Assembly (NCBI GenBank): GCA_029255645.1
Contig: JANLJE010000028.1
Span: forward strand, 1-59,895
Direction: 5' to 3'
Origin: Comamonadaceae bacterium
Lineage (GTDB): Bacteria; Pseudomonadota; Gammaproteobacteria; Burkholderiales; Rhodocyclaceae
DNA length: 59,895 nt
Shown here: positions 18,032 through 27,298 of the stretch, piece after piece
How positions within the stretch are numbered: position 1 is the stretch's first letter
Layout of the letters: every line of letters begins with the position of its first letter
Program-made: the position numbers and the translations under genes
The notes under the pieces: generated by a model
The model's database searches: none
What the model was told of the DNA's origin: nothing
The model's input: only the letters and a program-made list of their open reading frames with translations

Positions 18032-19651
18032 ATGCCCACACTCAACTGGATTGGCAAGGAAGCCGTCGTCAAACACCACAAGGACGTGCCGTTCCGTCTG
18101 CTGGAGCCGGTGCCGGAACTGTCCTGCGAAAAAGTCGGTGCTGGTGATGCGGCAAACAGCGCAGCAGCCAGCGGCAACCTGATCGTGCAGGGCGACAACC
18201 TGCACGCCCTCAAGGCCCTGCTGCCGCGCTACGCCGGCCAGGTGAAGTGCATCTACATCGACCCGCCCTACAACACCGGCAACGAGGGCTGGGTGTACAA
18301 CGACAACGTCAACAGCCCGGAAATCCGCAAGTGGCTGGGCGAGGTGGTGGGCAAGGAAGGCGAAACGCTGGACCGGCACGACCGCTGGCTGTGCATGATG
18401 TACCCGCGCCTGGTGTTGCTGCGGCAGTTTTTGCGCGATGACGGGGCCATTTTCATTTCCATCGACGACAACGAGGTGGCGACGCTGCGGTTGATGATGG
18501 ATGAGATTTTCGGGGCAACCAACTTCATGTCTCAATTGGTTTGGAAAGCCAGACAGCACCTCGATAGCCGCTCACTCTCTGGCATCTCAAACGACCACGA
18601 ATATGTGCTGATTTATTCCCGCACACCGAATGGATGCAAATTCAGAGGACAGTCTCGGGATGAATCCAAGTATGCCAACCCAGACGGAGATCCGCGCGGT
18701 AGGTGGATGAGCCGCAGCATTCTTGGTCTTGCGAACGCAAAGGATCGTCCAAACCTCCACTACGATCTTGAAGATCCCAAAACGGGCTTGCGTTATCCAT
18801 GCCCTGAAAACACTGGATGGCGATATAGCCGCGACACAATGGATCAAAAGCTTGAGGAGGGCAGAATTTTGTTTCCCAAAAAGCCGAATGGTCGCCCACG
18901 CGAGAAAGTGTTTCTCGATGAATTGAAATCGGCATCTGCTGGATTTCCAAGTGTTATTGATGGTGTGTATACCGCTGATGGATCCCAAGCAGTACGCGAT
19001 ATTTTTGGACAGCAGAACTTTGCCTTCCCAAAGGCTCCAGATTTCGTTCAGCGACTGATTACGCAGGTTGCTGACAGCGAGTCCATCGTTCTCGACTCCT
19101 TCGCCGGCTCCGGCACCACCGGCCATGCGGTGCTCAAGCAAAACGCCGAGGACGGCGGCAAGCGTCGCTTCATCCTGGTCGAGATGGACGACAACATCGC
19201 CCGCACCGTCACCGCCGAGCGCGTCAGGCGCGTCGCCAGCGGCTATACCAACGCCAAGGGCCAGGCCGTCGAAGGCCTCGGCGGTGGCTTTCAGTTCTGC
19301 CGCCTGTCCGCAGAACCCCTGTTCGACGCCAGCGGCCAGATCCGCAGCGACGTGACATTCGCCCAACTGGCCGAGTTCGTCTGGTTTGCCGAGACGGGTA
19401 CGGGCTACACGGGCCAGGCCGATTCGCCGCTGATCGGCGTGCACGAAGGCCGCGCCATCTATCTGCTCTACAACGGCATCCTCAAGGACCGCTCGGTCGC
19501 GGGCGGCAACGTGCTCACCGGCCCGGTGTTCGACGTGTTGCCCAAATTCGCCGGCCCGAAAGTGATCTACGCCGCCGCCAACCGCATGGGCAGCCGCGCA
19601 CTGCGTGAGGGCATCACCTTCAAGCAGACCCCTTACGCGCTGGAGGTGTGA
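18032..19651 (+). CDS. Beta-class site-specific DNA methyltransferase (type III Mod-like)
   Basis: 539-residue DNA methyltransferase. Motif IV DPPYNTGN lies at residue 77 and the SAM-binding motif I FAGSGTTGHAV at about residue 357. This order (IV, central domain, I) is the beta class, and DPPY points to N6-adenine methylation. The segment between (about 18520-19085) is visibly lower in G+C than both flanks, as expected for an exchanged target-recognition domain. It is coupled to the HTH gene upstream and sits ahead of two short ORFs and the Res-like gene. With that nuclease it should form a type III-like restriction-modification pair; the recognition site is not predictable. Confidence 0.93.
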   Translation: MPTLNWIGKEAVVKHHKDVPFRLLEPVPELSCEKVGAGDAANSAAASGNLIVQGDNLHALKALLPRYAGQVKCIYIDPPYNTGNEGWVYNDNVNSPEIRKWLGEVVGKEGETLDRHDRWLCMMYPRLVLLRQFLRDDGAIFISIDDNEVATLRLMMDEIFGATNFMSQLVWKARQHLDSRSLSGISNDHEYVLIYSRTPNGCKFRGQSRDESKYANPDGDPRGRWMSRSILGLANAKDRPNLHYDLEDPKTGLRYPCPENTGWRYSRDTMDQKLEEGRILFPKKPNGRPREKVFLDELKSASAGFPSVIDGVYTADGSQAVRDIFGQQNFAFPKAPDFVQRLITQVADSESIVLDSFAGSGTTGHAVLKQNAEDGGKRRFILVEMDDNIARTVTAERVRRVASGYTNAKGQAVEGLGGGFQFCRLSAEPLFDASGQIRSDVTFAQLAEFVWFAETGTGYTGQADSPLIGVHEGRAIYLLYNGILKDRSVAGGNVLTGPVFDVLPKFAGPKVIYAAANRMGSRALREGITFKQTPYALEV

Positions 19652-19661
19652 GTGATGAGTG

Positions 19662-19733
19662 ATGGTCAATGTCTGGGCGCTGTACAACAACGCTGGGGAG
19701 AATCCGGCACTACTGGACTGGAGCGAGCAATGA
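19662..19733 (+). CDS. 23-residue micro-ORF overlapping the next start
   Basis: Reads MVNVWALYNNAGENPALLDW and ends with TGA at 19731-19733, which overlaps the ATG of the next small gene (ATGA). Composition is protein-like (aromatic/acidic), and it may be a truncated N-terminal domain or a leader that couples translation from mod to the next ORF. Confidence 0.4.
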   Translation: MVNVWALYNNAGENPALLDWSEQ

Positions 19734-19948
19734 ATACCAAAACCATTGACCAGGCGAGTACTGCCGATCTACGCAGCTCATGGGTGGCATTGCAGCGGGC
19801 CGCGCAGCGCGCCCGTGAGCTGGCAGCCCAGACCGGCACCGAATTGGTGGTGAGTCGAAACGGCGTCATAGAGCGCATCAAACCTCAGCCCGACACGGCC
19901 AGTCATCGGGCGCAGGAAACGCCGGCGCAATACAAGGACGCACCATGA
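19730..19948 (+). CDS. Small helical protein between Mod and Res
   Basis: 72-residue protein (MNTKTIDQASTADLRSSW...). A helix of about 30 residues is followed by TELVVSRNGVIERIKP, a short beta-hairpin reminiscent of small antitoxin-like proteins that carry a V-V-x-x-D/N-G-x-I motif. Its start overlaps the micro-ORF and its stop overlaps the Res start (ATGA), so it is tightly embedded in the operon. Function unknown. Confidence 0.6.
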   Translation: MNTKTIDQASTADLRSSWVALQRAAQRARELAAQTGTELVVSRNGVIERIKPQPDTASHRAQETPAQYKDAP

Positions 19949-22656
19949 GTGCATTCGCCCCGAAAATCTATCAACAGCAGGTGCTCGACAGCGTGGAGGC
20001 CTATTTCAAGGCCTGCCACGAGCTGCCGTCGCCTTCGCTTGCGTTCACCGCCACTACTGAACGCCTTTGGGGACGCGGCAATCCGTACCGCCCGCTGTCG
20101 GGCTTTCCGGCCGATATGCCGTACTTTTGCCTGCGCGTGCCCACCGGCGGCGGCAAGACCTGGCTGGCGGCCAAAAGCGTGGCATCGGTCAACACCCACC
20201 TGCTGCGCTGCGAATACAGCGTGATTTTGTGGCTGGTGCCCAGTAAACCCATCCGCGAGCAGACCCTCAAGGCGCTGAAGGATCGCCGCCACCCCTATCA
20301 CGCCGCGCTGCGCGAGGCGGGGCCGATCACGGTGCTCGATCTCGAAGAAGCCAAGAGCGTGACACGCGCCACGCTGGACACTTCGACCACGGTGATTGTC
20401 GCCACGCGGCAGGCGTTTCAGGTGGAAGAGGAAGAGTGCCGCAAGGTGTACCAGTCCAGCGGCGCGCTGATGCATCACTTCGACAACCTCTCACCCGCGC
20501 AGCGCGATGAATTGCTCACCGATGGCGAAGGCAGCGAGCGCAGCACGCCGTATTCGCTGGCCAACGTGCTGCGCCTGCGCCGGCCGTTCGTGGTGGTGGA
20601 TGAGGCGCACAACAGCCGCACCGAACTCGCCTTCGACATGCTGGCGCGCTTTCGCCCCAGCGGGGTGATGGAGCTGACCGCCACGCCCGACCTCACGCGC
20701 ACGCCCAGCAACGTGCTGCACAGCGTGTCCGCCGCCGAGTTGAAGGCGGAAGAGATGATCAAGCTGCCGGTGGTGCTGGAAACCGAACCCCACTGGCAGC
20801 AGTGTCTGGCCGATGCCATTGGCCGCCGCGATGCGCTGCAGCGGCTGGCGGATGAAGAACGTCGCACGGGGGCGGCCTATCTGCGCCCGCTGGTGCTGAT
20901 TCAGTCGGAGCCGCGCCGCACCGGCATCGAGACGCTGGATTTCGAGCGCGTGAAGAACGAGCTGATCACCCACCACGGCATTCCCGCCAATGAGATCGTG
21001 GTGGCCACCGGCGAGGAAAAGGGGCTGGAGAGAATCGACGCCGATTACCAGCTGGGCATTGCCGACCCGGCCTGCCCGGTGAAGTTCGTCATCACCCAGA
21101 AGGCGCTGGCCGAGGGCTGGGACTGCCCGTTTGCCTACATTCTGGTGAGCATGGCCTCGCTGTCATCGGCCACGGTGGTGGAGCAGTTGCTCGGGCGTGT
21201 GTTGCGCCAACCCGGCGCCAGCCATCGGCAGGCCAAGGCCTTGAACCAGTCTTATGCCTTCGTGGTGTCGCGCCACTTTGCCGAGACGGCCGCTGCGCTG
21301 CGGGATCGCCTGGTGGCCGGTGCCGGCTTCGAGCGACGCGAAGTCGCCGAGTTCGTCACCGCCGCGCTGCCTGAGCAGGCGCGGCTGGACCTGGAGGGCC
21401 ACGCCGGGCGCGTGGTCGTTCGGCCGGTGGCGATTGCCTTGTCCGAAAAACCCGATCTGACCAGCGTGCCGAAGCCGGTGCGTGACAAGGTGAGCTGGGA
21501 CGGCAAGCGGGGTACGCTGACGATCAGCACGCCGCTCACGGAAGATGAGGCCGAAGTGCTCAAGGCCTCGGTCACCTCCGAAACCGCTGCGGCGGCGATT
21601 GTGGAAGCCGCCGAAGTCAGCCGCACCACGGCGATCGAGTTCTTCCAGACGCCGGCCGAACTGGGCGAGCGCTTCCGGGTGCCGCAACTGGCCTTGCGCG
21701 TGCAGGGCCAACAAGCCGAGCTGGCGCTGTTCGATGACCCGGAGGTGCTGGAGTACCCGTGGGACCTTTCGCCCTACGATGCCGCGCCGACAGCCGATGA
21801 CCTGGCGGCCCTGGGCGCGGCGCTGAAAGTATCGGAAGGCGGCGAGATCGACATCGACGCGGGCGGCCACGTGGTGTCGCGCTTTCTGCCCGAATTGCAG
21901 CGCGATCTGGGCCTCGTCTATCCACCGGAGCACTGGGATGAAGTGCGCCTTGCGACCTGGCTGTGCCGCAACCTGCCCGAGCCGTCGCTGACCCACCAAG
22001 CCAAGCAGGCCTTTGTCGCGGCGTGGCTTTCCGACTTGCTGCGCCGGGAAGGTTTCACACTGGCGCGCGCCAACCTGCAAAAGTTTCTGATCCGCAACCT
22101 GCTCGAGGCGCGCATTCGTGAACTGCGCAAGCAGGCCGTTGGCAAGGCGTTCCAGCAGGCGCTGTTTGGTGACGATGCGGCTGCGCGCGTGGCGGTGACC
22201 GATCAATACGCCTTCGAGTTTCATTCCCAGGCCTATGCCCCCAGCCGTGACTACGACGGGCGCTTCGGGCATTTCGATTTCCGCAAGCATTTCTATGGGC
22301 GCATGGGCGACTTCGACAGCAAGGAAGAGTTCGAATGCGCCTGCCAGCTGGACATGTGGGCGCAGCAGGGCCGCATCCAGTTCTGGGTGCGCAACCTGGT
22401 GCGGCGCGAAGGCTGCTCGTTCTTCTTGCAGAAGGCCGATGGCCGCTTCTACCCGGACTTTCTCTGCCAGTTGCCCGGTTCGGCAGGCCAGGCGGGGCCG
22501 GTTCTGGCGGTGGAATATAAGGGCGCGGATCGCTGGGCCGGCGCAGAGGATGACCGTCTGATCGGCGGCCTGTGGGCCAATCTGTCCGAGGGCCGTTGCC
22601 GCTTCGTGATGGTCAAGGACAAGCGCTGGGATTGGATCGAGGAGAAGCTGAAATGA
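19945..22656 (+). CDS. Type III-like restriction enzyme Res subunit (helicase-nuclease)
   Basis: 903-residue SF2 helicase with a C-terminal nuclease-like domain. Walker A PTGGGKTW is at residue 66, the DEAH box (VVVDEAHN) at 219, LTATPD (motif III) and the late motif EQLLGRVLRQPG follow. Near the C terminus, YPDF (residue 836) and VEYKG (856) fit the D-x(n)-E-x-K core of a PD-(D/E)xK endonuclease. It pairs with the upstream methyltransferase. Its stop overlaps the mcrB-like start (ATGA), linking the restriction pair to an McrBC tail. Confidence 0.92.
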   Translation: MSAFAPKIYQQQVLDSVEAYFKACHELPSPSLAFTATTERLWGRGNPYRPLSGFPADMPYFCLRVPTGGGKTWLAAKSVASVNTHLLRCEYSVILWLVPSKPIREQTLKALKDRRHPYHAALREAGPITVLDLEEAKSVTRATLDTSTTVIVATRQAFQVEEEECRKVYQSSGALMHHFDNLSPAQRDELLTDGEGSERSTPYSLANVLRLRRPFVVVDEAHNSRTELAFDMLARFRPSGVMELTATPDLTRTPSNVLHSVSAAELKAEEMIKLPVVLETEPHWQQCLADAIGRRDALQRLADEERRTGAAYLRPLVLIQSEPRRTGIETLDFERVKNELITHHGIPANEIVVATGEEKGLERIDADYQLGIADPACPVKFVITQKALAEGWDCPFAYILVSMASLSSATVVEQLLGRVLRQPGASHRQAKALNQSYAFVVSRHFAETAAALRDRLVAGAGFERREVAEFVTAALPEQARLDLEGHAGRVVVRPVAIALSEKPDLTSVPKPVRDKVSWDGKRGTLTISTPLTEDEAEVLKASVTSETAAAAIVEAAEVSRTTAIEFFQTPAELGERFRVPQLALRVQGQQAELALFDDPEVLEYPWDLSPYDAAPTADDLAALGAALKVSEGGEIDIDAGGHVVSRFLPELQRDLGLVYPPEHWDEVRLATWLCRNLPEPSLTHQAKQAFVAAWLSDLLRREGFTLARANLQKFLIRNLLEARIRELRKQAVGKAFQQALFGDDAAARVAVTDQYAFEFHSQAYAPSRDYDGRFGHFDFRKHFYGRMGDFDSKEEFECACQLDMWAQQGRIQFWVRNLVRREGCSFFLQKADGRFYPDFLCQLPGSAGQAGPVLAVEYKGADRWAGAEDDRLIGGLWANLSEGRCRFVMVKDKRWDWIEEKLK

Positions 22657-24903
22657 GCGACTTCCAGCCGCAGTACGCCCGGTGGGATGAATTCCTGTCG
22701 GTTTGGCCGGCATCGCGGCTGGCGACCATGACGCTGGACGAATACAGCCTGGCGGGATCGAAGGATAGTTTCACCTACTGGATCGAATCGCGGCTCGACG
22801 AACTGGGCAGCATCTGGGGCGGCTCGGCGTTCAAGTTCGGCGTGTTCTCGCGCAAGGACACCGAGGCGAAAACAAACGACGGCAAGTTGAGCTACTCCGA
22901 TACCCACGGTTGGTATTCATCGCTGGGCGCGACGGCGCAAGAAGCCTTCGAGCAGGTGCGCGGCTTTGTGGTGCAGGTGGCGACGCTGGCGGCGCAGGGG
23001 GATCTTGACGCCATCGAAGCCTTCGAGCATTTGGGCGAGGCGTTCAAATGGAAGATCGCCTTTCACTACCAGAATCGGCAAGCCCCGGTCATCGTGGACA
23101 TCTTCAAGCGGGCGCCGCTGGCAGCTTTCGTCGGCGGCACCGTGAGCCAGAGCATGGCCGCCTTGCAGAAGGCGACGCTGGCCAGACGTCCGGTCGACCT
23201 TGGCATCCTGGAGTTCGGGCATCAGGTCTGGGAGGCGTGGAGCCAGAAGAATCTGGCGATCTGGAAGCTCTCGCACGGCAACTCGCCCAATTTCACCGAT
23301 GCCGAGCGTCAGCACTATCTGGACGGCCAATGGGCGGTGATGCACCGCGACACCGGCAAGGAGCAGGGCAAGAGGTTTGCCGAAGCGCCGGTGGGTACGC
23401 TGTTCTTCCTGTGCCACGGCAACAGCCCGCAGCGCATCGGCCAGTTCACGTCGGCTGCCATGCCTTGCGCCAAGGGTGACGGCTGGTTGCAGCGCAGCTA
23501 TCGGGTGCTGAAACCTGCAAATCGCACGGATCGCTACACCGCCAATTCCAAATACTGGTCGCCGCAAGGCAACACGACCTTCTGGCAGGTGGGCGCGGAC
23601 GATCTGCCGGAGCTTGAATCGACCTTGCTCAAGCCGTTCTTCGGCACGGACTTGGCAGAAGTGGCCGCGCTGGCCGGCGAGCCGATAGCAGCGGCCGGCC
23701 TGGGCGACGGGGCCGCGCCGCCATCTGAACCCACCCCGGTTGCGGGCAGCAAAAAGTCCACAACCACTTGCTTCAACCGCATCTACTACGGCCCGCCCGG
23801 CACCGGTAAAACCTACACGCTGATGCAACTGCTCAAGCGCGATCAAACTGCGTATGGGACCCGCCATCTTCGATAAAGCTGCCGATTCGGTGTGGCAGTT
23901 CGCCGGCGATTGGCAGGACGCTTGCGCCGACTTGATCAAACTGGTCGAGCAGCTCAAGGCGGGCCAGCAGGACGCCGCCACGGTGCAGCGCTACAGCTTC
24001 GTGACCTTCCATCAGTCCTACGGCTATGAAGAATTCGTTGAGGGATTGCGCCCCGTGCTGAACGGCGATGCCGAGGCGGGGGAAGTGGAGTATGAAATTC
24101 GCCCCGGCGTGTTCAAGGAACTGTGCCGCAAGGCGCGACAGGCCCCCGACCAACGCTTCGCGATGGTGATCGATGAAATCAACCGGGGCTATATCAGCAA
24201 GATTTTTGGTGAACTGATCACCCTGATCGAGCCGGACAAGCGCGACCCACTCGATGGCAGCAAGCCGCCCATCGAACTGACGCTGGCTTATTCGGGTGAG
24301 AAGTTTTCGGTGCCTGCCAATGTGGACATCATCGGCACGATGAACACGGCGGACCGTTCGCTGGCCTTGCTGGACACGGCGCTGCGCCGACGCTTCGACT
24401 TCGTGCCGCTGCTGCCCGACACCCGCGCCGTGAAAGATGTGGATGAGCCGCACAGCGCGCCACTGGCGGGCCTGGTAGTCAGCACTTCCGCCGGCGCGAT
24501 CGATGTCCGCCTGATGCTAGAGCGCATCAACGAACGCATCGAAGCCCTGTACGACCGCGACCACTGCATCGGCCACGCCTATCTCACGGCACTGACGGGA
24601 GTGGATGATGGCGAGGCCCGCTTTGAAAAAATGGCCGGCATCTTCCGCCATCGCATCGTGCCCTTGCTGGAGGAGTACTTCTTTGAGGATTGGCGCAAGA
24701 TCCGGCTGGTACTGGGCGACAACCAGAAGCCCGAAGCGGCCCAGTTCATCACCGGGAGCGAGGCCCACGAACAGGACTTGAGTGATTTATTCGGCAACGA
24801 CCACGGCCTGGACTGCTACGCCACCAAGCGCCGCTATCAAGCCCAGCCGTCAGCGTTTGCCAACCCCGCCGCGTACCTTGGCATCTACCAGTCCTGGGCT
24901 TGA
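22653..24903 (+). pseudogene. McrB-like GTPase gene with internal deletion and frameshift
   Basis: Frame one (22653-23876) encodes an N-terminal domain, a segment resembling a modified-base reader (GTLFFLCHGNSPQRIGQF, WLQRSYRVLK) and Walker A GPPGTGKTYTLMQLLKRD (residue 380), then stops at TAA 23874-23876. A second frame (from about 23842) resumes at MGPAIFDKAADSVWQF and continues through the Walker B-like MVIDEINRGYISKIFGE and the McrB signature GTMNTADRSLALLD to 24903. In relatives I would expect about 100 residues between Walker A and the FDK segment; they are missing here. This points to a deletion that also shifted the frame. A functional NTPase is unlikely unless the two halves complement each other. 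Confidence 0.8.
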
Positions 24904-24914
24904 GGGGCAGATCA

Positions 24915-25079
24915 ATGTCAGGCACCACGATCCACGAATTTGATGCGCTGGCGGCTGCCGCCCCTGGTGTGGTTGATACCGCAGGACTGCGTTCGGTGCC
25001 GCCGCAGGTGTTTGCCTGGCTGGAGTCCCAGGCGCTGCGCGTGGCCGAAGCGGGCGACCAGGGCGGTGGCCTGACATGA
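24915..25079 (+). pseudogene. Truncated McrC-like N terminus
   Basis: 54 residues, MSGTTIHEFDALAAAAPGVV...PQVFAWLESQ, matching my expectation for the N terminus of the McrC nuclease partner that normally follows mcrB. It ends at TGA 25077-25079 after Gly-rich QGGG. The whole wing and PD-(D/E)xK nuclease domain are absent. Confidence 0.65.
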
Positions 25080-25085
25080 CCAGGC

Positions 25086-25385
25086 TCCCCCATCAACCTC
25101 ACCGACCTGCTGCGCCAGCGTACGGTCGAAGCGAAAGGCGGAATCGAACCGGAACTGCTCAGCCTGACGGCACAGTTGCCGTGGGATGATCGCTTTAACC
25201 AGCAGGCAAAACTGAGCGATTTATCCAAACCGCTGATGCTTGAGTATTTGCGCGAGGTGAGCAGCGCCTTGGCCGACGATGCCGATGAGATGTCTGTGAA
25301 AGCGCTGGCGCACCAGATATTTCACCGGGACCATGAAGGCTGGCGACCTGCTGCGGGTGGGCAAATGTGCCGAATGCCACGTTGA
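25086..25385 (+). pseudogene. Remnant of an AlbA_2/Schlafen-type ATP-dependent helicase gene
   Basis: In one frame: SPINLTDLLRQRTVE, then abruptly IEPELLSLTAQLPWDD and KLSDLSKPLMLEYLREVSSAL...EMSVKALAHQI, ending in an unrelated tail to TGA at 25383-25385. The first and second pieces resemble the N-terminal AlbA_2 domain and the following segment of RNA/DNA-binding helicase-like proteins, joined with the intervening part missing. It fits sequential deletions in a defence operon tail. Confidence 0.55.
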
Positions 25386-25837
25386 CGTGGCGCGAGAACT
25401 CGTGAGCTCGTGAGCACGTCGCCGCAGCAACCCGCGCTAGTGCTCATGGGCCCCGACAGCGAGTTGTCCGGTCGTCAGCGAGTTGTCTGGTCGTCAACTG
25501 TCCGCCACCGGAATTTCGCGGTAAACGCTCGAAGCCCCGCCCGTCTTGGCCTTGTCATATCCGGGGCCGGAACGGCGAAGGATGCAGGGTTCAGAGAAAG
25601 GGGGGCGTCCCGTCAGGGGTGAATCATGCGTTTGCCGTCCCATCTGCGCCTCTTCCGGTGCGGGGTCTATCCGTTCCGCCTTGTGCTGCCTGATGCGAGG
25701 TTGGCGGAATCCGGCTTTGAAACACGATCGTGAATTTACGCGATTAGACGCTAGAATGCGGCAAAGCAATGTTTTTGATTCTTGCATGCATTGTGATTGC
25801 CACATGAAGGGCATGGCTCGCACTTTGGAGCAGGTGA
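25386..25837. other. Decayed spacer between the restriction operon and Wadjet
   Basis: About 450 bp without a convincing gene. It contains the tandem 19-bp repeat (25459-25496), a GTTGACGTGGCG-like tail and, on the minus strand, a short VYREIPVADS end (near 25494-25560) that may be a fragment of an unidentified gene. A TAGAAT (25752-25757) could be the -10 of the jet promoter, but no matching -35 was found. Confidence 0.5.
25459..25496. repeat. 2 x 19-bp tandem repeat
   Basis: GCGAGTTGTCCGGTCGTCA followed directly by the same sequence with one C-to-T change, in the scar between two defence systems. Confidence 0.9.
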
Positions 25838-27298
25838 GTGAAAGCAGACAAAGCCATCGCGACTTACCGGCGCATGCGGGCGCAGCCACTGTGGCGCCTG
25901 CTTGCCTCGACGACCGGGCCTACCGTCATTGGCCTGCTTCAAGCCCAACTGTATGAGGGCGAGCGCAGCCTTCCTGCCTCCATTTTTCACGAACGCATCG
26001 CAAGGGACCTGGAAGAGCTGCGTGCCCAGGGCGAAGACTTTCCCCAAACGGCGCAGGCGTATGTCGCCAGCTGGCTCGCCGATGGGTTCCTGGAGCGACG
26101 TTTCCCGGCGGGGGCTGCAGAAGAGGAATATGAACTCTCCACGGCGGCCGTCGAAGCCATTCGGTTTGTCTCTGGCCTGGAGCAGCCGCACTCCGCCGCG
26201 ACCGAAAGCCGCCTGACGCTCGTCATCGAGGCCTTGGCCCGTCTTGCCGAAGACACCGACACCGACAAATTCCGCCGCATCGACCGGCTCATGGCCGAGC
26301 AAGCCCGCATCGATAAGGAGATTGATGCCATCCAGAAGGGGCAGATGCGCGTGCTGCCCCATGCAACGGCGCTCGAGCGCACGCGGGAGATCATCACGCT
26401 GGCCGACGATCTGGCCGGTGATTTCCGCCGTGTCCGCGATCAGTTCGACCAGCTCAATCGCGAACTCCGTGAACGCATCATGGACAATGACGGCAATCGT
26501 GGCGACGTGCTGGATTCGCTGTTCGCCGGAATCGACTTGATTTCGGAGAGTGACGCCGGAAGGACGTTCTCCGCTTTCTGGCGCTTGCTGACGGACCCGG
26601 AACAGGCCGCCACGCTTGACCAGGCGCTGGAGGGCGTCATGTCGCGGGAGTTCGTGGGCCAGCTCGAAGCCCGGGAGCGACGATTCCTTCTGCGGCTGAC
26701 GCGCACCCTTCTCGAGCAGGGCGGCATGGTTCACGAGGTGCTCCAGAGCTTCGCGCGCAGCCTGAAGCACTTCGTCCAGAGTCGTGAATACCTCGAGCAG
26801 CGCCGACTCAACCATCTGCTCAAAGACGCCCAGCGCGCAGCACTGGCCCTGAAGAACGAAGTCAAGGCTACCGAAACCCTGCAATACACGTTGGAGCTCA
26901 CCAGCAGCCGTTTGCGCTCCTTGTCCCAATGGGTGCTGCATGATCCCTCCCTGCAAGCCTTGCCCGGCCAGATGGCGAAAGGGGATGCGTCGCCCATCGA
27001 CCTGGAGTCTGTGAGCGAACTGGTCGCCCAGTCCGAGATCGACTTTCGCACCCTGAAGGCCAACGTGCTGGCAGTCCTGGAGCAACGCGCCCAGGCATCG
27101 ATTGCCGACGTGCTGGAGCAGTTCCCCGCTGCACAGGGGCTGGGCAGCGTCGTCGGCCTGCTGGCCTTGGGCAGTCGGCATGGGTTCAAGGCCGACCACA
27201 GTGAAACCGTAGGCTGGCTTGGCGGCGACGACGAGCGTCGTAGCGCCCGAATTCCAAAGATCTTCTTTTTGAGGGAGCGGGCCAATGAACTGGTCTGA
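25838..27298 (+). CDS. jetA: Wadjet type I JetA (DUF3375, MksF/MukF-like)
   Basis: 486-residue helical protein with the typical DUF3375 opening (YRRMRAQPLWRLLASTTGPTV) and kleisin/winged-helix style composition. In Wadjet it is the kleisin-like subunit of an SMC complex that recognises and cleaves closed-circular plasmids. Start is GTG at 25838 with TTGGAG seven bases upstream. It overlaps jetB by 14 bp. Identification rests on the protein and on the complete JetABCD context. Confidence 0.9.
   Translation: MKADKAIATYRRMRAQPLWRLLASTTGPTVIGLLQAQLYEGERSLPASIFHERIARDLEELRAQGEDFPQTAQAYVASWLADGFLERRFPAGAAEEEYELSTAAVEAIRFVSGLEQPHSAATESRLTLVIEALARLAEDTDTDKFRRIDRLMAEQARIDKEIDAIQKGQMRVLPHATALERTREIITLADDLAGDFRRVRDQFDQLNRELRERIMDNDGNRGDVLDSLFAGIDLISESDAGRTFSAFWRLLTDPEQAATLDQALEGVMSREFVGQLEARERRFLLRLTRTLLEQGGMVHEVLQSFARSLKHFVQSREYLEQRRLNHLLKDAQRAALALKNEVKATETLQYTLELTSSRLRSLSQWVLHDPSLQALPGQMAKGDASPIDLESVSELVAQSEIDFRTLKANVLAVLEQRAQASIADVLEQFPAAQGLGSVVGLLALGSRHGFKADHSETVGWLGGDDERRSARIPKIFFLRERANELV

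Noticed and set aside
25546-25956. 136-residue plus-strand ORF in the scar before jetA
   Set aside because: Runs into jetA in another frame and has no coherent protein features.
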